Positions 25,685-36,078 of a stretch of DNA of 64,000 bases are shown here, in pieces; the first letter of the stretch is position 1; every line of letters begins with the position of its first letter. The translations under genes and the position numbers were made by a program. Source of the DNA: Streptococcus australis (GTDB lineage: Bacteria > Bacillota > Bacilli > Lactobacillales > Streptococcaceae); the NCBI RefSeq assembly GCF_019930045.1, contig NZ_JAHZQQ010000003.1, forward strand, positions 16,911-80,910. Direction: 5' to 3'. The notes under the pieces are model-generated. The model did no database searches and was not told the DNA's origin. It saw only the letters and a list, made by a program, of their open reading frames with translations.

Positions 25685-25880
25685 CAAGAAAGAAAGGCTT
25701 ATGGCGTTTTTTTAGCGAGCTTGGGATAGTGAAAGCCAAGCAGAACAAGATAAGCAAGTGGCGCTTTCTCTCAGTAGATAACTGAGTATAGTAGAATAAA
25801 ATGAAGTAATAAATTAGGGTGGAACCGCGTTTTTGACGCCCCTAGGTCACTTGACTTAGGAGCAAAGACACGGTTTTTTT
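25685..25880 (+). promoter_or_regulatory. Glycine T-box riboswitch leader
   Basis: The T-box sequence AGGGTGGAACCGCG is at 25816-25829, followed by a terminator whose stem pairs CCTAGGTC with GACTTAGG and ACCG with CGGT before seven T. Stem I spans about 25690-25775; a GGC within AAGTGGCGC (near 25757-25765) is the likely glycine specifier. Uncharged tRNA-Gly pairing with the bulge of the antiterminator would allow readthrough into glyQ. Confidence 0.92.
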
Positions 25881-25916
25881 GTATCCAAAGTCGCAAGAAT
25901 TAAAAAAGGAGTAATC

Positions 25917-25994
25917 ATGTCTAAGAAATTAACATTTCACTGTGTCAGTGGCAGAGACCTCCTTACAGTCGGACTGCCCCACGCTCAGCACTAG
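25917..25994 (+). pseudogene. Truncated duplicate of the glyQ start
   Basis: ATG here opens MSKKLTF, the same first seven residues as glyQ, preceded by a similar GTCGCAAGAA...AAAGGAG segment. After codon seven the frame enters unrelated sequence and stops at TAG after 25 codons. About 50 bases (25890-25937) are repeated at 26058-26108. It looks like a duplicated ribosome binding site and start left behind by an insertion or slippage. A functional leader peptide is possible but not shown. Confidence 0.55.
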
Positions 25995-26057
25995 GCTGCC
26001 TGAGCTAGACGCAGTACTAACTCGTCTTGCCTTGTATGATCGACGAGGCAGACTCGT
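25938..26057. other. Structured insert between the glyQ start duplicates
   Basis: Non-coding segment with strong inverted repeats: ACTGC...GCAGT enclosing GCTCAG/CTGAGC (25974-26016), then CTCGTC/GACGAG (26021-26047). It contains CAGTACTAA between the hairpins, resembling CATGACTAA and CATTGCTAA at the same position in the two structured elements at 18093 and 27064. It may be a diverged or partial relative. Confidence 0.4.
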
Positions 26058-26087
26058 GTCGCAAGAAATTATAAAAAGGAGAAGAAG

Positions 26088-27005
26088 ATGTCTAAAAAAC
26101 TAACCTTCCAAGAAATTATTTTGACTTTGCAACAATACTGGAATGACCAGGGTTGTATGCTCATGCAGGCTTATGATAATGAAAAGGGTGCGGGAACCAT
26201 GAGTCCTTACACCTTCCTTCGTGCCATTGGTCCTGAGCCATGGAATGCGGCTTATGTAGAGCCATCACGTCGTCCAGCTGATGGACGTTACGGGGAAAAC
26301 CCAAACCGTCTTTACCAACACCACCAATTCCAGGTGGTCATGAAACCATCGCCTTCAAATATCCAAGAACTCTACCTCGAGTCTTTGGAAAAATTGGGCA
26401 TCAACCCATTGGAACACGATATTCGTTTCGTTGAAGATAACTGGGAAAACCCATCAACTGGTTCAGCTGGTCTTGGTTGGGAAGTTTGGCTTGACGGTAT
26501 GGAAATCACTCAGTTCACCTACTTCCAACAAGTCGGTGGTTTGTCAACTGCTCCTGTTACCGCTGAGGTCACTTATGGGTTGGAGCGTTTAGCTTCTTAT
26601 ATCCAAGAAGTAGATTCTGTTTACGATATTGAGTGGGCTCCAGGGGTAAAATACGGAGAAATCTTCCTTCAACCAGAATATGAGCACTCAAAATACAGCT
26701 TTGAAGTTTCTGACCAAGATATGCTTCTTGAAAACTTCGAAAAATTTGAAAAAGAAGCAGGACGTGCTTTGGAATTGGGCCTTGTTCACCCAGCCTATGA
26801 CTATGTTTTGAAATGCTCACACACCTTCAACTTGCTAGATGCACGTGGTGCTGTTTCTGTTACAGAACGCGCTGGCTACATTGCCCGCATCCGTAACTTG
26901 GCCCGTGTCGTAGCCAAAACCTTCGTCGCAGAACGTAAAAAACTTGGTTACCCACTTCTCGACGAAGCCACACGCACCAAACTCCTAGCAGAAGAGGAAG
27001 AATAA
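26088..27005 (+). CDS. glyQ: Glycyl-tRNA synthetase alpha subunit
   Basis: A 305-residue catalytic subunit of the bacterial alpha2beta2 glycyl-tRNA synthetase. The start [48 protein letters not shown] is the class II motif region binding ATP and glycine; QVVMKPSP and [33 protein letters not shown] follow. AAAAAGGAG is eight bases before the ATG. Regulated by the T-box leader. The gap to glyS (27006-27213) holds a structured repeat. Confidence 0.97.
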   Translation: MSKKLTFQEIILTLQQYWNDQGCMLMQAYDNEKGAGTMSPYTFLRAIGPEPWNAAYVEPSRRPADGRYGENPNRLYQHHQFQVVMKPSPSNIQELYLESLEKLGINPLEHDIRFVEDNWENPSTGSAGLGWEVWLDGMEITQFTYFQQVGGLSTAPVTAEVTYGLERLASYIQEVDSVYDIEWAPGVKYGEIFLQPEYEHSKYSFEVSDQDMLLENFEKFEKEAGRALELGLVHPAYDYVLKCSHTFNLLDARGAVSVTERAGYIARIRNLARVVAKTFVAERKKLGYPLLDEATRTKLLAEEEE

Positions 27006-27063
27006 AGAGAGCGTATTAGATGGGATTGGCCGATAGAGCAATCCTACAGAACCAGTTGCCGCA

Positions 27064-27171
27064 GTGATAAAGGTATCGTTAGAGAAACTAACGATACCAG
27101 GCAAAATTGGAGACCTTAGGCTCCAATTTTAGCAATGAAACGACGAAGTCGGTTGCTTGCGTGCCAATCAC
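27064..27171 (-). repeat. Structured intergenic element, copy 2
   Basis: A 108-base segment homologous in layout to the element at 18093-18203 but on the opposite strand. Read on the minus strand the helices are P1 GTGAT/ATCAC, P2 GGCA/TGCC, P3 GCAA/TTGC capped by CGAC/GTCG, P5 AATTGGAG/CTCCAATT with the same loop CCTAAGGT, and P6 GGTATCGTTAG/CTAACGATACC followed by TTT. It lies between glyQ and glyS, inside the operon, so the glyQS transcript carries the complementary fold. Confidence 0.65.
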
Positions 27172-27213
27172 ATAAGGCAAACTGGAAAAAAAGATATTTT
27201 TCGGAGAAAAAAC

Positions 27214-29250
27214 ATGACAAAAAACTTATTAGTAGAATTAGGACTTGAAGAGTTGCCAGCCTACGTTGTCACACCAAGTGAAAAACAACTCGGTGAGAAA
27301 ATGGCAGCCTTCTTGGATGACAACCGTCTTTCATACGAAAGCATTCAAACCTTCTCAACGCCTCGCCGTTTGGCTGTCCGTGTGATTGGTTTGGCGGATC
27401 AACAAACAGATTTGACCGAAGATTTTAAAGGACCTTCTAAGAAGATTGCTTTGGATGCAGATGGAAACTTCTCAAAAGCGGCCCAAGGATTTGTCCGCGG
27501 GAAAGGCTTGACAGTAGATGACATCGAATTTCGTGAAGTCAAGGGTGAAGAGTACGTTTATGTCACGAAACACGAAGCTGGTAAACCTGCCAAAGAAGTC
27601 TTGTCTGGCGTTCCAGAAGTGCTTGCTTCATTGACCTTCCCTGTTAGCATGCACTGGGCTAACAACAGTTTTGAATACATTCGCCCAGTTCACACCTTGA
27701 CAGTTCTTTTGGGTGACGAAGCGCTCGACCTTGATTTCTTGGATATCCAGTCAGGTCGTGTGAGTCGTGGACACCGTTTCCTTGGACATGAAGTGGAAAT
27801 TACCAATGCGGATTCTTATGAAGAAGACCTTCGCACGGTTTACGTGATTGCGGATAGCAAAGAACGTGAAAACATGATTCGTGAGCAAATCAAGGCTATC
27901 GAAGCAGAACAAGGTGTTCAAGTTCAAATCGAAGAAGGCCTTTTGAATGAAGTCTTGAACTTGGTCGAATACCCAACTGCCTTTATGGGAAGTTTTGACA
28001 CTAAATATTTGGACGTTCCAGAAGAGGTTTTGGTGACATCAATGGAAACACACCAACGTTACTTTGTTGTACGTGACCTTGATGGTAAGCTCAAACCAAA
28101 CTTCATCTCAGTTCGTAATGGGAACGCTGAGCACTTGGAAAATGTCGTTCGAGGAAATGAAAAAGTCTTGGTGGCGCGTCTCGAAGATGGTGAATTCTTC
28201 TGGCGTGAAGACCAAAAACTTAAGATTGAAGACCTCGTTGCTAAATTGGCTAACGTGACCTTCCATGAAAAAATTGGTTCTCTTTCAGAACACATGGCGC
28301 GTGCGGGTGTTATTGCAGCGTCACTAGCTGAGCAAGCTGGTTTGACTGCAGAAGAAACGGCAGCTGTCGCTCGTGCAGCTGAAATCTACAAATTTGACCT
28401 CTTGACGGGTATGGTCGGAGAGTTCGATGAATTGCAAGGAATCATGGGTGAAAAATACGCCCTCCTTGCTGGTGAGGATGCTGCGGTTGCGACAGCTATC
28501 CGTGAACACTACCTTCCTGATTCAGCAGACGGAGTTCTTCCAGAGACTAAGGTTGGTGCTATCCTTGCCCTTGCGGATAAATTGGATACCCTTCTTTCCT
28601 TCTTTTCAGTTGGCTTGATTCCATCAGGTTCCAATGACCCATATGCGCTTCGTCGTGCAACACAAGGGATTGTTCGGATCTTGGATGCCTTTGGTTGGCA
28701 TATCCCTATGGATGAGTTGATTGACAGCCTTTATGGACTTTCATTTGATAGCCTTTCTTATGACAATCAAGCAGAAGTGCTCAACTTCATCAAGGCGCGT
28801 GTGGACAAGATGATGGGACGCACAGCAAAAGATATCAAAGATGCTGTTCTTGCTGGTTCAAACTTTGTCGTGGCAGATATGTTGGAAGCAGCTGAAGCTC
28901 TTTCAGAAGCTGCGAAGACGGATGGTTACAAGGCAGCTGTTGAATCCCTCTCACGTGCTTTCAACTTAGCAGAAAAAGCAGATGCTTCAGTAGCGGTCGA
29001 TGCCAGTCTCTTTGAAAATGATCAAGAAAAAGCTCTTGCTAAAGCAATTGAAGAGCTTGAATTGACTGGTGCAGCTAGCGACAAATTGGCTCAACTCTTT
29101 GCTCTTAGCCCAGTTATTGATGCTTTCTTTGACAATACCATGGTGATGGCAGAAGATGAGGCTGTTAAAAACAACCGTTTGGCCCTTCTTGCAGGTCTTG
29201 TAGCGAAAGCCAATAAAGTTGCAGCCTTCAACCAATTGAACACAAAATAA
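27214..29250 (+). CDS. glyS: Glycyl-tRNA synthetase beta subunit
   Basis: A 678-residue beta subunit that binds tRNA-Gly. [23 protein letters not shown] at the N terminus, [30 protein letters not shown] and [29 protein letters not shown] (HD-like region) are family landmarks; the C-terminal DALR-like helical domain begins at about residue 580. The ATG at 27214 has GGAG seven bases upstream; an in-frame start at 27157 lies inside the structured element and is unlikely. Part of the T-box-controlled operon with glyQ and probably ynzC. Confidence 0.96.
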   Translation: MTKNLLVELGLEELPAYVVTPSEKQLGEKMAAFLDDNRLSYESIQTFSTPRRLAVRVIGLADQQTDLTEDFKGPSKKIALDADGNFSKAAQGFVRGKGLTVDDIEFREVKGEEYVYVTKHEAGKPAKEVLSGVPEVLASLTFPVSMHWANNSFEYIRPVHTLTVLLGDEALDLDFLDIQSGRVSRGHRFLGHEVEITNADSYEEDLRTVYVIADSKERENMIREQIKAIEAEQGVQVQIEEGLLNEVLNLVEYPTAFMGSFDTKYLDVPEEVLVTSMETHQRYFVVRDLDGKLKPNFISVRNGNAEHLENVVRGNEKVLVARLEDGEFFWREDQKLKIEDLVAKLANVTFHEKIGSLSEHMARAGVIAASLAEQAGLTAEETAAVARAAEIYKFDLLTGMVGEFDELQGIMGEKYALLAGEDAAVATAIREHYLPDSADGVLPETKVGAILALADKLDTLLSFFSVGLIPSGSNDPYALRRATQGIVRILDAFGWHIPMDELIDSLYGLSFDSLSYDNQAEVLNFIKARVDKMMGRTAKDIKDAVLAGSNFVVADMLEAAEALSEAAKTDGYKAAVESLSRAFNLAEKADASVAVDASLFENDQEKALAKAIEELELTGAASDKLAQLFALSPVIDAFFDNTMVMAEDEAVKNNRLALLAGLVAKANKVAAFNQLNTK

Positions 29251-29283
29251 GTACCTGGTAACAGGTAGAAAGTAGGTCTTATT

Positions 29284-29541
29284 ATGACACCTGAAAAAAT
29301 CGCTCGTATCAATGAGCTTGCTAAAAAGAAAAAAACAGAAGGGTTGACTCCAGAAGAAGCGGTGGAACAAGCAAAACTTCGTGAAGAATACATTGAAGGT
29401 TATCGTCGTTCGGTTCGTCACCATATTGAAGGAATCAAGGTGGTGGATGAAGAAGGCAATGACGTGACACCAGAAAAATTGCGCCAAGTCCAACGGGAAA
29501 AAGGCTTGCACGGCCGTAGCCTTGATGATCCCAATTCATAA
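29284..29541 (+). CDS. DUF896/YnzC family protein
   Basis: An 85-residue helical protein. [63 protein letters not shown] is the DUF896 pattern. Bacillus YnzC is expressed with SOS genes, but the function is unknown. It follows glyS after 33 bases with no visible promoter, so it may be read with glyQS. Ends at a bidirectional terminator. Confidence 0.88.
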   Translation: MTPEKIARINELAKKKKTEGLTPEEAVEQAKLREEYIEGYRRSVRHHIEGIKVVDEEGNDVTPEKLRQVQREKGLHGRSLDDPNS

Positions 29542-29550
29542 ATAGACAAT

Positions 29551-29588
29551 AGAAAACTCGATCAGAAGTTGAACTGATCGAGTTTTCT
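29551..29588. terminator. Bidirectional terminator after ynzC
   Basis: AGAAAACTCGATCAG pairs perfectly with CTGATCGAGTTTTCT around an eight-base loop. Confidence 0.88.
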
Positions 29589-29601
29589 TGTTCTATATGG
29601 G

Positions 29602-29784
29602 CTAGTCTGAATCCTTATCTCTATTTTTGTAGTTTTTCCATTGATTTTTAAATATCCAAATGGAGACGGCAAGAACGAAGGTTGCTGTCCAAAAAATCCA
29701 AGGGACAGGAGTTCGGAGGAAAAAGTAGACTGCAATTAGATCGGCCACTAGCAGGCCAAGGAGGAGGTATTTCTTATCTTTCAT
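29602..29784 (-). CDS. Small membrane protein, unknown function
   Basis: A 60-residue protein with two hydrophobic segments (YLLLGLLVADLIAVYFFL and WIFWTATFVLAVSIWIF) and a basic/acidic tail. The convergent terminator at 29551-29588 serves it. The start region has AAAGATAAG but no strong binding site. Coding status is moderately supported by the clean two-helix pattern and by filling the gap between ynzC and rsmH. Confidence 0.6.
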   Translation of the reverse strand: MKDKKYLLLGLLVADLIAVYFFLRTPVPWIFWTATFVLAVSIWIFKNQWKNYKNRDKDSD

Positions 29785-29918
29785 AGAGTTATTGTATCAC
29801 AATTTGCTTCTATCGGTCTATTGGTTGATAGGATGAGCTTTTGAAGAATGGGAACTTTTTATCCGAAAATGATGAGTGGATTGAGAAGAGAATCTCAAGT
29901 GCATCCTGGTCAGATTTG

Positions 29919-29927
29919 TGGTAAAAT
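29919..29927 (+). promoter_or_regulatory. Extended -10 promoter abutting rsmH
   Basis: TGGTAAAAT (29919-29927). Nine bases later comes the rsmH ATG (29937), so the predicted leader is only two to four bases. Confidence 0.5.
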
Positions 29928-29936
29928 AGATAGGAT

Positions 29937-30887
29937 ATGAGTAAAGAATTTCATCATGTAACGGTCTTGCTCCATGAAACGATTGATATGCTGGATGTAA
30001 AGCCAGATGGAATCTATGTGGATGCCACTCTAGGTGGAGCTGGCCATAGCGAATATTTATTAAGTCAATTAAGTGAAAAAGGACATTTATATGCCTTTGA
30101 CCAGGATCAGCATGCGATTGATAATGCGGAGAAACGATTAGCTCCTTATGTTGAAAAGGGCATGGTAACCTTCATCAAAGACAATTTCCGGAATCTTCAA
30201 GCGCGTCTCCAAGAACTGGGAGTCAATGAGATCGATGGAATCTGTTATGATTTAGGAGTTTCTAGTCCCCAGTTAGATGAGCGGTCTCGCGGTTTTTCTT
30301 ATAAAAAAGATGCTCCCTTGGACATGCGGATGAATCAAGAAGCCTCTTTGACGGCTTATGAGGTGGTCAACAACTATGATTACCACGATTTAGTCCGAAT
30401 CTTTTTCAAGTATGGGGAAGATAAGTTTTCCAAGCAAATTGCTAGAAAGATCGAACAAGCGCGTGCGGTAAAACCGATTGAAACGACGACAGAATTGGCT
30501 GAAATCATCAAATCGGCAAAACCGGCCAAGGAACTAAAGAAAAAGGGGCATCCAGCCAAACAAATTTTTCAGGCGATTCGAATTGAAGTCAACGATGAAT
30601 TGGGAGCGGCGGATGAATCAATCCAGCAGGCCATGGATTTATTGGCAGTTGGTGGTCGTATCTCAGTTATTACCTTTCATTCCTTGGAAGATCGTTTGAC
30701 CAAGCAATTGTTTAAAGAAGCTTCTACAGTAGAAGTACCGAAGGGCTTGCCTTTCATCCCAGAGGACTTAAAACCAAAAATGGAATTAGTCTCTCGAAAA
30801 CCGATTCTTCCAAGCCAAGAAGAGTTAGAGAAGAACAACCGAGCTCATTCTGCAAAATTGCGGGTTGCTCGAAAAATTCATAAGTAA
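29937..30887 (+). CDS. rsmH: 16S rRNA (cytosine(1402)-N4)-methyltransferase RsmH (MraW)
   Basis: A 316-residue SAM-dependent methyltransferase acting in the 30S P site. [13 protein letters not shown] and [16 protein letters not shown] carry the SAM-binding motif; [22 protein letters not shown] and [15 protein letters not shown] are family signatures. There is no usable ribosome binding site (AGGAT directly before the ATG). First gene of the rsmH-ftsL-pbp2x-mraY division cluster. Confidence 0.96.
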   Translation: MSKEFHHVTVLLHETIDMLDVKPDGIYVDATLGGAGHSEYLLSQLSEKGHLYAFDQDQHAIDNAEKRLAPYVEKGMVTFIKDNFRNLQARLQELGVNEIDGICYDLGVSSPQLDERSRGFSYKKDAPLDMRMNQEASLTAYEVVNNYDYHDLVRIFFKYGEDKFSKQIARKIEQARAVKPIETTTELAEIIKSAKPAKELKKKGHPAKQIFQAIRIEVNDELGAADESIQQAMDLLAVGGRISVITFHSLEDRLTKQLFKEASTVEVPKGLPFIPEDLKPKMELVSRKPILPSQEELEKNNRAHSAKLRVARKIHK

Positions 30888-30899
30888 GAGGAAATAAAC

Positions 30900-31235
30900 A
30901 TGGCAGATCAACCATTACGATCTCGGGGCAGTCAATTGCAAGATCGTATTCGTCGCTTTACCAGAGTAGAAAAAGCTTTTTATGGCTCGATTGTCCTAAC
31001 AGGGATTATTCTCGCTGTCAGTATTATTTTTATGCAGACGCGGATTCTACAAGTGCAAAGTGATTTGACAAACCTCAATACGGAACTAAAAACAAAAGAG
31101 ACTGAACTAGAAGGTATCCGGCAAGAAGTCAATGAATTGATTCGATATGAACGCTTGTCTAAGTTAGCTAGTTCTCAGGGGATGACCCTCCAAAAAGAAA
31201 ATCGAAAAGTGGTGAGTTCAAGTAGCGATGAATAA
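30900..31235 (+). CDS. ftsL: Cell division protein FtsL
   Basis: A 111-residue bitopic protein: a basic cytoplasmic N terminus, one membrane segment (about residues 29-47, [19 protein letters not shown]) and an extracellular leucine-zipper-like helix. It joins DivIB and DivIC in the divisome and supports FtsW and PBP2x. The position between rsmH and pbp2x is the standard one. The GAGGAAA site is seven bases from the ATG. Overlaps pbp2x by eight bases. Confidence 0.92.
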   Translation: MADQPLRSRGSQLQDRIRRFTRVEKAFYGSIVLTGIILAVSIIFMQTRILQVQSDLTNLNTELKTKETELEGIRQEVNELIRYERLSKLASSQGMTLQKENRKVVSSSSDE

Positions 31236-33513
31236 ATTAAAGAAGAAAATCATTCGTTATTCCCTTAAAAAAAGGAAACTTCCAGACCAAAATCGTCGGC
31301 AAGTAGCTAAGAATTTAAGTTTGCTTTCCATTCTTGTTTTCTTCATATTTCTCATTAATTTTGCAGTTATCATAGGCACAGATAGCAAATTCGGAAAAAA
31401 TTTATCTGAGTTATCCCATCAAGTCCATCAGAAAACAGAGATTGTTCCAGCCAAACGAGGAACAATTTATGACCGAAATGGAGCTGTTATTGCTGAGGAT
31501 GCGACGACTTATAATGTTTATGCGATTATCGACAAAACCTATAAATCGGCAAAAGGTGAAGTTTTATACGTTGAAGAAAGTCAATACAACCAAGTAGCAG
31601 ACGTTTTTAATCGTTATTTGGGCATGGAAAAAGACTATGTCGTCCAACAACTGTCTCAGAAGAAGCTCAACCAGGTTTCTTTTGGTGCAGCGGGGAACGA
31701 TATCAGCTATAGCAATATGGATGCTATCCGGAGTGAACTAGAAGCTGCCAACATTAAAGGTGTTGATTTTACGACGAGTCCAAACCGGAGTTATAAAAAT
31801 GGGACCTTTGCCTCTCAATTTATCGGTCAAGCTCAATTGATAGAAGATAAAGAAGGCAATAAAACCCTACAGGGAACAACGGGAATCGAAAAGTCTTTGG
31901 ATCGGATCCTGGGTGGTCAGGATGGCGTTGTGACCTATGAAAAGGCTCGCAACGGAAATATTGTGCCGGGATCAGATAAGGTTGCTGTGAAGACAGAAGA
32001 TGGGAAGGATGTCTACACAACCCTTTCTGCGGAACTTCAAACCTATCTCGAAACGCGTATGGATGTTTTCCAAGAAAAGGTAAAAGGTAAATATGTCAGT
32101 GCGACCCTGATCAGTGCCAAAACAGGGGAAATCCTTGCAACGACGCAACGTCCAACCTATAATGCAGATACCAAAGAAGGCTTGGATATTAAGAATCTGA
32201 GAACCTGGAACACGATTCTTTACCAGGATCAATACGAACCAGGTTCGACTATGAAGGTCATGTTATTAGCTTCGGCGATTGATCATGGAACTTTCCCAGC
32301 CTATAATGAAGTATACTACAGTAACGAACTACAAGTAAAAGATGCGACCATCCGTGACTGGGATGTCAATATGGGGCTGTCTGAAGGTCGCTATATGAAT
32401 ATTGCCCAAGGTTTTGCCTATTCAAGTAACATTGGGATGACCAAGCTTGAACAGAAGATGGGCAATAATGTCTGGATGAATTACCTCAGACTCTTTAAGT
32501 TCGGACTTCCTACACGTTTTGGAATGGGAGACGAAAGTTTTGGAGGCCTACCAGGAGATAACTATGTCACTCAAGCCATGTCTTCTTTCGGTCAAGGGAT
32601 TTCGGTGACCCAAACGCAGATGTTGCGTGCATTTTCTGCCATTGCAAATGATGGGGAAATGTTGGAGCCTAAATTTATCAGTGCGATTTACGACGGCAAG
32701 CATGAAACTGCTCGTAAATCACAAAGAGAGATTGTCGGCAATCCAGTACCCGCTTCGGCTGCCCAACAGACCCGTAATTACATGATTACGGTAGGGACTG
32801 ATCCTCAATTTGGTACCCTCTATTCATCGGATGGTCCCATTATCCAAGTAGCTGGACAAAATGTTGCTGTTAAATCAGGGACAGCCCAAATTGCGACAGC
32901 TAATGGCTACTTGGAAGGCGAAAATGATAATATCTACTCGATTGTTGTCATGACACCTGCTGAAGACCCAGATTTTATTATGTATGTGACAGTTCAACAG
33001 CCTGAAGTCAGCTTTAGTCCAAAGAGCTGGCAAGAACTAGTCAATCCAGTCTTGGAAGATGCGGTTGCTTTGAAGGATGAGTTGAATCTAGTAACGGAAA
33101 CCAAAGCCTTGGATGGGGTCACGAAAGAGGACACCTATAAGATGCCGTCGGCAGAATCCTTGTCGAAAGAATTGAACTTGAAGCAGACCATCAGCCCAGG
33201 TGGCTTCGCAGATGAACTGCGTCGCAATCTGATCCAGCCTGTCGTCCTAGGAACTGGAAAGAATATTAAAAAGATGTCTGTATCAGCAGGAACGAAATTA
33301 AAAGCAAATGAGCAAGTGTTATTATTAACAGATGACTTGGATTCAGTTCCGGATATGTATGGCTGGACCAAGGAAAATGTTGATAAATTTGCGGAATGGA
33401 CGGGCATTGAGATCACCTATAAAGGGGAAGGTTCTCGTGTGAGCAAACAAAACGTCAAAGTAGAAACTGCTTTAAAGAAGACGAAGAAAATAACAATTAC
33501 ATTAGGAGATTGA
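31228..33513 (+). CDS. pbp2x: Penicillin-binding protein 2X
   Basis: A 761-residue class B transpeptidase for septal peptidoglycan. One membrane anchor (about 32-50), the PBP dimerisation domain (about 70-255), the transpeptidase domain with Ser340-Thr-Met-Lys, Ser399-Ser-Asn and Lys549-Ser-Gly, then two PASTA domains (about 640-760). The residue after the active serine is Thr, as in penicillin-sensitive pneumococci, so the common Thr-to-Ala resistance change there is absent. Overlaps ftsL; mraY follows after one base. Confidence 0.96.
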   Translation: MNKLKKKIIRYSLKKRKLPDQNRRQVAKNLSLLSILVFFIFLINFAVIIGTDSKFGKNLSELSHQVHQKTEIVPAKRGTIYDRNGAVIAEDATTYNVYAIIDKTYKSAKGEVLYVEESQYNQVADVFNRYLGMEKDYVVQQLSQKKLNQVSFGAAGNDISYSNMDAIRSELEAANIKGVDFTTSPNRSYKNGTFASQFIGQAQLIEDKEGNKTLQGTTGIEKSLDRILGGQDGVVTYEKARNGNIVPGSDKVAVKTEDGKDVYTTLSAELQTYLETRMDVFQEKVKGKYVSATLISAKTGEILATTQRPTYNADTKEGLDIKNLRTWNTILYQDQYEPGSTMKVMLLASAIDHGTFPAYNEVYYSNELQVKDATIRDWDVNMGLSEGRYMNIAQGFAYSSNIGMTKLEQKMGNNVWMNYLRLFKFGLPTRFGMGDESFGGLPGDNYVTQAMSSFGQGISVTQTQMLRAFSAIANDGEMLEPKFISAIYDGKHETARKSQREIVGNPVPASAAQQTRNYMITVGTDPQFGTLYSSDGPIIQVAGQNVAVKSGTAQIATANGYLEGENDNIYSIVVMTPAEDPDFIMYVTVQQPEVSFSPKSWQELVNPVLEDAVALKDELNLVTETKALDGVTKEDTYKMPSAESLSKELNLKQTISPGGFADELRRNLIQPVVLGTGKNIKKMSVSAGTKLKANEQVLLLTDDLDSVPDMYGWTKENVDKFAEWTGIEITYKGEGSRVSKQNVKVETALKKTKKITITLGD

Positions 33514-33514
33514 T

Positions 33515-34516
33515 ATGTTACTTGCTACCCTAGTAGTATCCTTTATACTGACAGTTATTGGCATTCCAGCCTTTATCCGTTTCTATCAACGGGCCCATAT
33601 TTCGGGGCAACAAATGCACGAAGATGTGAAGCAACACAAAGCCAAAGCAGGCACTCCTACTATGGGGGGAGTAGTTTTCTTGATCACTTCAGTCTTTGTC
33701 ACCCTTGTCTTTAGCTTCCTAACTGGGAACTTTACGCGTCCTGTTCAATTGATCCTCTTTATTTTGGTCTTGTATGGAATCGTCGGTTTCTTGGATGACT
33801 TCTTGAAGGTCTTTCGTAAGATCAATGAAGGATTAAATCCCAAGCAAAAATTAGCCCTGCAATTGGTGGGAGGGATCATTTTCTATCTCTTCTCTGAACG
33901 TCATGGAGCTGGTAGTCTTCTCAATGTCTTTGGTTGGGATGTCTATTTGGGACATTTCTATATTATCTTTGCCTTGTTCTGGTTGGTTGGTTTTTCAAAC
34001 GCAGTCAATTTAACGGACGGGATTGATGGCTTGGCAAGCATTTCGGTAACCATCAGCTTGATCGCTTATTCCATCATCGCTGTTTGGCAAAGACGAATCG
34101 ATATCCTTTTTGTGACGATCAGTATGATTGGAGCTCTATTAGGTTTCTTCGTCTACAACCACAAGCCGGCCAAGATTTTCATGGGAGATGTTGGAAGCCT
34201 AGCACTAGGTGGGATGCTTGCGACTCTATCCATGGCTCTCCACGTAGAGTGGACCTTGCTCTTGATTGGGATTGTCTACGTCTTTGAGACTAGCTCTGTC
34301 ATGCTCCAAGTGTCCTATTTCAAATGGACCAAGAAACGGACAGGGGAAGGACGCCGGATCTTCCGCATGACGCCTTTCCATCACCATTTAGAATTAGGTG
34401 GTCTGTCTGGTAATGGACCTAAATGGTCTGAGTGGAAGGTTGATGCCTTTCTCTGGAGTGTTGGTGCAGGAATGAGCGCCTTGACTCTCTTGATTTACTA
34501 TTTGACCAATTCATAA
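33515..34516 (+). CDS. mraY: Phospho-MurNAc-pentapeptide transferase MraY
   Basis: A 333-residue polytopic enzyme that makes lipid I from UDP-MurNAc-pentapeptide and undecaprenyl phosphate at the inner face of the membrane. [25 protein letters not shown] (the DDF metal motif), [13 protein letters not shown] and [11 protein letters not shown] are signature sequences; [12 protein letters not shown] is the terminal His-rich motif. About ten membrane segments are visible. AGGAG lies before the ATG inside the end of pbp2x. Confidence 0.97.
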   Translation: MLLATLVVSFILTVIGIPAFIRFYQRAHISGQQMHEDVKQHKAKAGTPTMGGVVFLITSVFVTLVFSFLTGNFTRPVQLILFILVLYGIVGFLDDFLKVFRKINEGLNPKQKLALQLVGGIIFYLFSERHGAGSLLNVFGWDVYLGHFYIIFALFWLVGFSNAVNLTDGIDGLASISVTISLIAYSIIAVWQRRIDILFVTISMIGALLGFFVYNHKPAKIFMGDVGSLALGGMLATLSMALHVEWTLLLIGIVYVFETSSVMLQVSYFKWTKKRTGEGRRIFRMTPFHHHLELGGLSGNGPKWSEWKVDAFLWSVGAGMSALTLLIYYLTNS

Positions 34517-34528
34517 GTCATGAATCAT

Positions 34529-34560
34529 AAAAGGTTGGGATTGCTATCTCAGCCTTTTTC
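34529..34560 (+). terminator. Terminator of the division cluster
   Basis: AAAGGTTGGGAT pairs (two G-T) with ATCTCAGCCTTT around TGCT, followed by TTC. Confidence 0.75.
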
Positions 34561-34643
34561 GCGGGCTAGGAATTGCTGTCCAAAAGAAGAGCGGGAAGAG
34601 GAGTTTTCTGATATAATAGTAGAGATGATGAAAGGATAAGAGA

Positions 34644-35987
34644 ATGAAATTTACAGATTTTAAGTTTAAGGACTATATCCAAGAGGCCTTAAAAGAAATT
34701 AATTTTATCGAAGCAACAGAAGTTCAAGAAAAGCTGATCCCGATTGTTTTAGCAGGCCGTGATTTGGTCGGTGAATCTAAAACAGGATCAGGGAAGACCC
34801 ATACTTTCCTCTTACCAATTTTTCAAACCTTAAATGAGGATAGTAGCCATGTCGAAGTGGTCATTACAGCGCCTAGTCGGGAATTGGCAACACAGATTTA
34901 CCAAGCGGCTCGTCAGATTGCTAGCCATTGTGAAAAAGAAATTCGGATTGCCAACTACGTTGGGGGAACTGATAAGGCTCGTCAAATCGATAAGCTCCAA
35001 ATAGCCCAACCCCATATTGTCATTGGGACACCTGGACGGATCTATGATTTGGTCGCTTCTGGAGACTTGGCTATTCATAAGGCTCACACTTTTGTGGTTG
35101 ATGAGGCGGATATGACTCTCGATATGGGCTTTTTGACGACGGTAGACAAGATTGCATCCAGTCTTCCAAAGAAGCTTCAGTTTTTGGTCTTCTCTGCTAC
35201 GATTCCGCAAAAGTTACAACCCTTCTTGAAGAAATATTTGTCTAACCCTGTCATGGAGCAGATCAAAACCAAAACGGTAATCTCGGACACCATTGATAAC
35301 TGGTTGGTATCGACAAAGGGGCGCGACAAAAACGAGCAGATTTATCAACTGACGCAGGCTCTTCAACCTTATCTGGCTATGATCTTTGTAAATACCAAGG
35401 ACAGAGCGGACGATTTGCATGCTTTTCTAGTAGAGAAGGGGCTCAAAGTCGCTAAAATCCATGGGGGGGTTCCTCCACGGGAGCGCAAACGAATCATGAA
35501 CCAAGTCAAAAACCTGGATTTTGAATATATCGTGGCGACTGACTTGGCAGCGCGTGGGATTGATATTGAAGGGGTCAGTCATGTTATCAACGATGCTATT
35601 CCACAAGACTTATCCTTCTTTGTCCACCGCGTTGGCCGGACTGGTCGGAATGGTCTTCCTGGCACAGCCATCACCCTCTATCAACCGAGTGATGACTCAG
35701 ACATTCGGGAGCTTGAAAAATTGGGCATCCAGTTTGTCCCTAAGGTCTTGAAGGCTGGAGCTATCGAAGATACCTATGATCGGGATCGTCGGGCTAATCG
35801 TGAAAAACGCCAAGAAAGACTTGACATTGAGATGATCGGCTTGGTCAAGAAGAAAAAGAAAAAAATCAAACCAGGCTACAAGAAAAAAATCAAATGGGCT
35901 GTGGACGAGAAACGTCGCAAAGCCAAGCGAGCTGAGAATCGTGCTCGCGGTCGAGCAGAAAGAAAGGCGAAACGCCAAACCTTTTAG
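34644..35987 (+). CDS. DEAD-box RNA helicase
   Basis: A 447-residue ATP-dependent RNA helicase. It has a Q motif (FIEATEVQEKLIP), Walker A SKTGSGKT, PSRELA, GTPGR, DEAD in VVDEADM, FSAT and the C-terminal RGID...HRVGRTGR motif VI. The basic tail from about residue 390 is rich in Lys and Arg and probably binds rRNA. The closest type is the CshB-like group, with roles in cold adaptation and mRNA/rRNA folding. An extended -10 TGATATAAT (34612-34617) supplies a promoter. Confidence 0.92.
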   Translation: MKFTDFKFKDYIQEALKEINFIEATEVQEKLIPIVLAGRDLVGESKTGSGKTHTFLLPIFQTLNEDSSHVEVVITAPSRELATQIYQAARQIASHCEKEIRIANYVGGTDKARQIDKLQIAQPHIVIGTPGRIYDLVASGDLAIHKAHTFVVDEADMTLDMGFLTTVDKIASSLPKKLQFLVFSATIPQKLQPFLKKYLSNPVMEQIKTKTVISDTIDNWLVSTKGRDKNEQIYQLTQALQPYLAMIFVNTKDRADDLHAFLVEKGLKVAKIHGGVPPRERKRIMNQVKNLDFEYIVATDLAARGIDIEGVSHVINDAIPQDLSFFVHRVGRTGRNGLPGTAITLYQPSDDSDIRELEKLGIQFVPKVLKAGAIEDTYDRDRRANREKRQERLDIEMIGLVKKKKKKIKPGYKKKIKWAVDEKRRKAKRAENRARGRAERKAKRQTF

Positions 35988-36048
35988 TGATAAAGAAATT
36001 TAAAGATTTCCATAAAAATTAACTATTTGGTCGCTGATTTATTTTGTG

Positions 36049-36078
36049 ATAGACTATCTATAGATAGTCTATTTTTTT
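36049..36078 (+). terminator. Terminator of the helicase gene
   Basis: ATAGACTATC pairs perfectly with GATAGTCTAT around a TATA loop, followed by six T. Confidence 0.9.
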
